This document shows, in pieces, positions 22,680 through 64,000 of a DNA stretch of 64,000 nucleotides (positions are counted from its first letter, which is position 1; each line of letters starts with the position of its first letter). The translations under genes were made by a program, and so were the position numbers. Source of the DNA: Channallabes apus (taxonomy: Eukaryota; Chordata; Actinopteri; Siluriformes; Clariidae). Location: NCBI GenBank assembly GCA_030522415.1, contig CM060113.1, forward strand, positions 7,912,565-7,976,564. The letters are read 5' to 3'. The notes below the pieces were generated by a model that was not told the DNA's origin, searched no databases, and was given only the letters and a program-made list of their open reading frames with translations.

Positions 22680-22902
22680 GGTGACAGGACTGTTAATTAT
22701 TCAATCTCCAGGGTTGAGGGTTCGATTTTCTGCATCTTGGATCTTGATCGGTTTCCTCCTGGTGTTCCGGTTTACTCCCAAAGTCCAGAGACAAATTGGC
22801 ATTCCCAATATGCCCGTAGTGTGTGTGTGTGTGTCCTGTGATGGATTGGCACCCTTTTGTCACCCAATCCAGAGCCGCCAAAGATGGGCTCCAGGCTTGG
22901 GC
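22680..22902 (+). mobile_element. SINE family 3, degraded copy
   Basis: Words gggttgagggttcgattttc, gtgatggattggcaccc and gatgggctccagg follow the consensus order of 24083-24452. A GAATGAATG-type SINE end reappears at 24788-24814, which suggests that the copy was split. Confidence 0.6.
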
Positions 22903-23379
22903 GTAAATTTCATTTAATAGTAGGGGGGGGGACAATAAATATAAAATTTCTCATGAGCAATTTTTGAAGGGGACACAAATAAAATAGTCAAATTGTACTA
23001 ATAAAGATATGTCCCCACAGTGAAAAACTTTGCTTCTATCATTATTATTGTAGCATACAGTATGCGCCATTATGGCTATTTTCAAAGTTTTTCTCAGGTT
23101 CAATGACAAAGCAGATTTTTCTTCAAAACTATTTATTGCATTGTTTGTTGTTTACAGTCAAACCATCAACATACAATAAAATTTAAACATGACTGTTATT
23201 GTGAAAAAGATATATAAAATAAGTAATGTTTTGTAACAAAATCAATTACTAAATAATAAATTTACAGTAACTGCTCTATCTAAAAAATAAATAAAAAGAA
23301 AATCTGTCATTATCCCTTCAATAAAACCACCACACTTACTGATTGACCCTGGTCTACCTGTCCCTCAATAATTTCAAGT

Positions 23380-23590
23380 TTCAAGTTTTATTGTCATATA
23401 CAGATAACAATGAGGCATCATTACCGTAATGAAATTCTTAGACCTGTGTTCCCCAACTTTACATTAACATATAAATATAAAAATATAGGAAGAGGAGAAA
23501 ATAAAATATTATTATTGTAAAGGTATCTGTATATGCAAGTAAGCTTTAAGATAATTTAATATTTACATGTAACAGTGCAAGGTGCAATGA
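23380..23590 (-). mobile_element. possible LINE 3' end, minus strand
   Basis: Repeated caagtttcaagttttattgt with a following stretch that resembles reversed fish LINE tails (from memory). Weak evidence. Confidence 0.35.
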
Positions 23591-24082
23591 AGTATTTTGA
23601 ATATGGATTGAAATTGGCATTATTTAAGTGACATTGTTAATTTCTGTCTCCTTTGCCTGTGATTGATATTGTGACATTAGTATTTCCATCAGCACCCATT
23701 TTTAAAGCCAAATTGCCTTAATATGTGAACGACTTGTACTTACTTGGCGTTTAGGTCACTGAAAAATGATCTTATGTCCGTTTTTCTTTTCTCTGTCATT
23801 TTATTTATGACACTGCAAGGCAAGTTTATTTATACTGTAGCACATTTCATACACAATGGTAATTCAAATAGTTTTACTTTCTTTATGTAAAGCAATCATA
23901 AAAATTAATCACAACAATAAAAACAAGGAATTAAACAAAAGGTTTAAAATTGTATTTAAAATTAATTAAGACACTTAGAACAGAATGGATATTGATTATA
24001 AAATACAGTGGTGTCAGTTCGGACTAGGCACAGTGCTCATTTAGTAAATGTACTTGTGGCCGTTAATGTTAAGTTAACATCA

Positions 24083-24452
24083 TGCCGCGGCGCGGTGGTG
24101 TAGTGGTTAGCACTGTCGCCTTGCACCTCCAGGGTCTGGGTTCGATTCCCCGGCCAGGCTCGATTCCCGTCTCTGTGTGCATGGAGTTTGCATGTTCTCC
24201 CCGTGCTTGGTGGGTTTCCTCCGGGTACTCCGGTTTCCTCCCACAGTCCAAAGATATGCAGGTTAGGCTAATTGGCGTTCCTAAATTGCCCGCAGTGTGT
24301 GATTGGGTGTGTGAGTGTGTGTATGTGTGTGTGCCCTGCGATGGATTGGCACCCTGTCCAGGTTGTACCCCGCCTAGTGCCCGAAGTCTCCTGGGATAGG
24401 CTCCAGGACCCCCGCGACCCTGAACACAGGATTAAGCGGTATAGAAGATGAT
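24083..24452 (+). mobile_element. tRNA-derived SINE, family 3 (DANA/HE-like), complete copy
   Basis: Head GGTGGTGTAGTGGTTAGCAC (box A), GGTTCGATTCC (box B), body catggagtttgcatgttctc, ggtttcctcccacagtccaa and gataggctccaggac, end gcggtatagaagatga. Close copies are at 30471-30791 and 54208-54374; older copies are at 15580, 18850, 22680, 25707, 25911, 26270 and 50620. Confidence 0.88.
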
Positions 24453-24839
24453 ATGTCAAGTCGTCACAAATAAAACACTGCATGGGAAACGGCCTTTGTC
24501 GTGTTAGTTGCAGTGCACTGTGTAAACAAGCTATTGTAAACAAGCTAACGTTAACTAGATAAGTAATAATTTAATCACTAATACTCAACTCTTTCTAAAT
24601 GCATTTTTTGCGGGGGTTTTTCTACTTACACAATTTTCTTAGGTATACATACTGTACATATATATTTTTCACAATAGAGGGTGCGATTTTTATTTGTATT
24701 TTTTGGAGGGGGGCAACCCTCGGATTGGGGGGGGGACATGTCCTCTCCGTCCCCTCACCCCCCCGGGATTTAAGTCCGTATAGACAATGAATGAATGAAT
24801 GAATGAATGAATGAACTGTATACAGTATTTATGCAAGAT

Positions 24840-25227
24840 CTTGTGTAGCGGGGCATCTCATGTCCGCCAGAGGGCGCACTTCACGCTGTGTTTGCGCTAT
24901 GGGAATAATCTCTCCGGTGAAGGAGGATAAAGAGGAGGAGAGAGACAGACACACACACACACAGAGAGAGAGAAAGAGAGAGAGAGACAGACACCTGTGC
25001 TGTGGAGGAAGCCGCTCAGGGCGGACACCGCGCGCATCATGAGCCTCCGTGCGGAAACCACAACGTGACGGGCGCGTGCTTGTTTTTTTTTCCCGCTCTC
25101 GTCGCGTGCGCTCTCGCGCTTCAATCCGAACGCGCTCGCGTTTGCGTTAGTTAATTAGTTAATTAATTAATTAATCGAGCAGCCGGATCTGGTGATTGCG
25201 CAGCTGCTGTCTTGTCCGTGTGCTGTG
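24840..25227 (+). promoter_or_regulatory. prom1: CpG-rich 5' region and 5' UTR of prom1 (putative promoter)
   Basis: Base composition changes sharply from AT-rich repeat DNA to CpG-rich sequence (for example 25085-25150) just ahead of the prom1 start codon. It also holds a short (CA)n(GA)n run at 24950-24990 and an ATTA-rich run at 25148-25176. In-frame stops at 25156 and 25168 show that the coding frame cannot begin upstream of about 25170. No TATA box or exact start site can be named. Confidence 0.4.
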
Positions 25228-60393
<35,166 letters not shown>

Positions 60394-60882
60394 GTAAAGT
60401 GTGCACTGAGCCAGCACCCTGATCATCCTTCAGTTGTCCTTTATCACCCTTGACATTAATTTTTAAAATACCACTTTCCTTCCTTAATCTACACTTCTAC
60501 CATACGTACATCTTCCTGTAGCTCACTGATTTTTCCCATTAAGGCTTTTTCTTCTTTCAGGTCTTTGGTGTAGTTATTATAAACTGTAAATGTCTTTGTT
60601 GTGTCACAAATGTTGTGATGTCTAGATATTAGAGTATCATAAAATGTTTGGATCCACTACCCAACTTTACGGACAGATCTATTGATCGTGTCTGCACACT
60701 CCAACCTTAACGGTTCATGTCCTGTAGAAGTTCTGGTCATGTCCGCCCTCAACCAGTCGTACTCCGACCACGCCTGGTCACTCTCATACACCATAAGGCC
60801 AAATGTTACCTGTCCATAAAGTATTGGAACATCTCATTCTAGATCTAGTCCCCCAGTGTTGTACAAATACTGTACTAGTCAA
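60394..60882. other. prom1 intron 3, nothing recognised
   Basis: No exon 4 candidate; the first membrane-span exon was not found up to the window end. Confidence 0.5.
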
Positions 60883-61300
60883 AAGTTTGGACACACATTG
60901 TAATTCATGCTTTTTTTTTTAATGTTTAGTCATTTACTTTCTACGTTATATAACACTGCTGAATGTTTCAGACCTATGAAATGGAGACACAAGTCAAGTG
61001 CATTTGCAAAACCCATCAAGCACTATGATGAAACTAGCTCTCATGAAGACCACCCCAGGAAAGCAAGACCAAAACATACTACCTGCTGCAGAGGAGAAGT
61101 TAATTTAGAGTTACCAGCCTCAGAAATCACCAATTAACGAACAGCACCTCAGTTTAGAGCCGTTATGAAGGATTTACAGATCATCAGTAGCAGATGCATC
61201 TCTTGTTCGAGGAGATTAGTGGATACTTTGCATGCCTTCAGCATTATTTTACAATGTAGAAAGAAAGAAAAATCATGAAAGACCATGGACGTAGAAGGTG
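60883..61300 (+). mobile_element. Tc1-like MITE, same family as 32286-33601, uninterrupted
   Basis: Left end ctagtcaaaagtttggacac. The body runs in the reverse-complement order of 32286-33601, including gcagaggagaagttaattta at the place where the other copy holds the Harbinger element. The right terminus is lost near 61300. A further Tc1-like scrap (gaggttcaggtcagggctc) follows at 61395-61480. Confidence 0.75.
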
Positions 61301-61480
61301 AAAGGGCTTTCCATTGGATGTTGGATGGTACTGTACTGTAGATGTGTGGGGGTGTGTCCATTTAATGACATGAATATGCCTGATGTAAGGAGACCGAATG
61401 CAGTTGGCATTCCAGTTTATACCAAAGCTCGTCAGTGAGGTTCAGGTCAGGGCTCTTCACCTTTGGCCAACAATGTTTTC

Positions 61481-62427
61481 AAGAAGTTTGCTTTCAAGGG
61501 AATATGGATTGTGCCATATTCAATCTGAATTCAATTCAATCAAGTTCAATCTGAACTTTGACTAGTTCTGCTGAAAATCCTTCAATGCCAGTGTGACTCA
61601 AAGGAACTTTATCTGTACCACACACCCCCTGATTACAAATGCCTGCTTATGCAGAAACTCCTACTACCAAAGAAACACGTCTTCTCTTCCCTGCAGATAC
61701 TCTGACCATGCCTTCCCACTCCTTCATAATATCATCGTGCGCAAACCTACTGCACTTGCAGATTTTCTCGCAGCGCCTCCTTCCTTACCCAGAAACACTG
61801 AGTGTCCTTTCTGCTCCTACAGAAGTGTGACTAATCTCACCCACTGCCTCGGTTATCATTTGTTTTTGTTTGTACCCACCAGCATACATCATTTTCTAAT
61901 GAATTGAGTTGGTTCTAATTGCTGACATATAAACATATTACCTACTTAAACCACAGTGACCGGGACTAGAACATATCTTAATGATGAATAATAAAATTAA
62001 CTAGGCACAAGCAAGCGTGATTATATGATGGCCAACCACTAACCACATGGAAGTATGACATTTTTGTGACCTAATGCACATGAGAGGTTCCCTTCTCCAT
62101 TGCCAGCTCAGCAGCACCCCTCACATGTCTATTACCAATTACTTAGCTGTTATCATTCACATGGCCATAACTTGGTCATAGCTTCTATAACTCTCACTGT
62201 GTCTAAAATTGCATTTCTTTGATGAAATTCTCCCTCCCTTGTTTTTTATGACCAGTTCATACTACAGTACATTTCAGACCACACACACACTGTTATAATC
62301 AAATTGGCATGTTTTACGCCTATAAATTATTGGCTTAGCTATTAGAATTGTCCAAAAGAAGCTCTTGCATGTATTGTAGGTGATAATGATATACAATATA
62401 ATGCCATTAATGTTATAATAGATAAGA
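61481..62427. other. prom1 intron 3, nothing recognised
   Basis: No supported feature. Confidence 0.5.
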
Positions 62428-62686
62428 GGCAGTGGGTGCTCTAACGGTTGAAGCTCTGGGTTGCTGATTGGAGGCACATGGTTCGAATCCTGCCACCACC
62501 AGGTCGCCACGGTTGGGACTTTGGCAAAGACCCTTAACCCTACGCCCTAAAAAGCCCAGCCACTGCATTAAGTGCCAGTCCCTGGTCCAGTTAGAAAGTG
62601 GGAGTTGCCAAACCTTGTGGATCAAATGATCTGAAGAGGCAACCCATAGATTAAAAGGGAAAAATTCCAAGAAAAAACGAATATAA
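62428..62686 (+). mobile_element. tRNA-derived SINE, family 4
   Basis: Head gtgggtgctctaacggttga (box-A-like), GGTTCGAATCC (box B), body tggcaaagacccttaaccct and tggatcaaatgatctgaaga, ends in an A-rich stretch. Only one copy in the window. Confidence 0.75.
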
Positions 62687-62688
62687 TA

Positions 62689-63115
62689 CAGCAAGTCCCC
62701 TACATACGAACGAGTTCCTTTCTGAGAGCTTGTTCATAAGTCCAGTTTGTTCATAAGTCTAACAAACATTGTCAAGATTCTACGATACTAACATAATTGG
62801 CTATACACAGCATAAAATTAACACGCTCCATGATCTTGTCCTCGTTCTTTAGAATCATGTCGATGGTTGAACGATTCATGTTAAAAACGTGCCATATCTG
62901 CCATATTCTCTCAATTATTTTCACTTTTGTCTCCATCCTAATTGCATGGCTATTCTTAGCAGTCCCAGCTTCATCTGCGCTGCTTTTATACTTGCTTCCG
63001 GACATCCTCAGATACATGCTGCACGAACGTGTAGGACATGTGATCTAACTTTCGTGATTGAACATGTGCGAAAGTTCATACTGTAACTTGAATGCTCATG
63101 TGTACAGGACTTGCC
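62689..63115 (-). mobile_element. pogo/Tigger-like element with DNA-binding domain fragment
   Basis: Left end cagcaagtcccctacatacg and right end gtacaggacttgccg match the 5991-6616 family; TA precedes it. On the minus strand (63017-62772) a frame includes METKVKIIER and NRSTIDMILKNEDKI, which resemble the psq/CENP-B-type helix-turn-helix of pogo transposases. The catalytic domain is absent. Confidence 0.7.
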
Positions 63116-64000
63116 GTTCACTAATATTTGCTGAAATTTGGCAGTTCCTTTAGCCATAGGCGCATACCTTTTGTGTAAAAAAGGATTGATGTTCTTTGCT
63201 AAGCCCTAATAATAGCCCAACCTTAAAAAAAAAAAAAAAAAACACCTGACCTATTCAGTTACAGGAAATTCCAGAAGGTAATAGCATTGCATTGAGTTCC
63301 TTCACTCTTGTTCATGCTACATTAAAGTGACGTATGTCTGCCTGCACGCCAGGCCTTAAAATGTCCATTTGCTATACAGTAAATCCGTTCAGACCGAAAG
63401 CTCAGGTTCCCGATCTCACCTTGGCCTGAGAGCAGCGAACGTTTTACGGGAATATGAAACTAGATTAAGGCCAGGCAGACAGTGAGACTGAGAGTCCTGG
63501 AATCTGGAGCCTGGAGAGCTTCCAGCAGCTCATTTACTGTGCATTGCTAAGCAGACAGCTCTCATCATTTACTTTTGATTAATTATGACACTGCTGTGTC
63601 ATTTAACACGGTGAGGGAATTCCTTTTTCGCGTTTCTGATATATTTTATTCATATTTTCGAAATTGAGGGTGTTTTTAAATAGAGTCTAGTTTTCAAATT
63701 ACGATTACGGATGGCTGGAGATGAGTCTGATCTTTTGTAATTTAATAAACAATCAGTGCCTTAAACCAGACCTTCATTATGATATCAGATGTCTTTTTGG
63801 TGTGTGTTACATTTCCTGATTTATGAGTAACTCTCCTCTCCTGTTCCCTTCATTTGTAGTTTGTAGTGTAAGCTCTAACAATAGGGACTTTTAGTTTTTA
63901 ACAGCTGTAGTGATGGCTGCTGTGACTAAGAATCAAGGTAAACCTGAGGCAAAGTGATTAAACATGTTGTTGTTATGCATGACATAAGCTACGCAAAAGG
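63116..64000. other. prom1 intron 3, nothing recognised
   Basis: A run at 63225-63241; no exon or repeat identified. Confidence 0.5.

Larger units (their letters stand above)
22903..24778. mobile_element. candidate DNA transposon inserted in a SINE
   Basis: Left ttgggcgtaaatttc then a G run; right a C run then gggatttaagtccg, roughly inverted with respect to each other. The split SINE resumes outside. It contains the complete SINE 24083-24452 and a LINE-tail-like stretch. No transposase frame or clear target duplication found. Confidence 0.4.

Noticed and set aside
25192..25227. N-terminal extension of prom1 starting at 25192
   Set aside because: It would need a GTG start codon. The first in-frame ATG after the TAG/TAA stops at 25156 and 25168 is at 25228.
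61593..61907. 104-codon + strand ORF in prom1 intron 3
   Set aside because: No recognised domain, no splice signals joining it to prom1, and composition typical of intron DNA.

Overview
The window is a piece of a ray-finned fish (teleost) chromosome, probably an otophysan; a catfish-like genome is an inference from its many Tc1-like transposons and tRNA-derived SINEs. Vertebrate split genes with GT-AG introns, long introns, many CA/GA/TA microsatellites and dense transposon debris rule out a bacterial or viral source.

Two protein-coding genes can be supported, both on the + strand. (1) tapt1 (transmembrane anterior posterior transformation 1): thirteen exons from 2086 to the stop at 14292. 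They join in frame to 522 residues and lack only the 5' end (exon 1), which lies upstream of the window. (2) prom1 (prominin-1/CD133): the first three coding exons at 25228-25498, 59615-59673 and 60367-60393; the rest lies beyond the right edge. Tapt1 and prom1 are neighbours in the same orientation in other vertebrates, which supports both calls.

Layout: 1-2085 is tapt1 intron 1 with a 5'-truncated LINE; 2086-14668 is tapt1 with its 3' UTR, and its introns hold Tc1-, pogo- and SINE-type elements; 14669-24840 is intergenic and filled with nested SINEs and hAT/Tc1 elements; 24840-25498 is the CpG-rich prom1 first exon; 25499-59614 is the 34-kb first intron of prom1, holding nearly all remaining repeats, a 37-bp minisatellite, several precisely delimited transposon insertions and a long foldback hairpin; 59615-64000 holds prom1 exons 2-3 and more repeats.

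The genes are not an operon and no interaction between them is shown by the sequence. No new enzymatic or defence system was found. The most useful observations are the 27-nt prom1 microexon matching the human alternatively spliced one, several transposon insertions with target-site duplications (including one with an uninterrupted homologous copy in the same window), an approximately 390-bp-arm hairpin, and microsatellites inside tapt1 splice acceptors.
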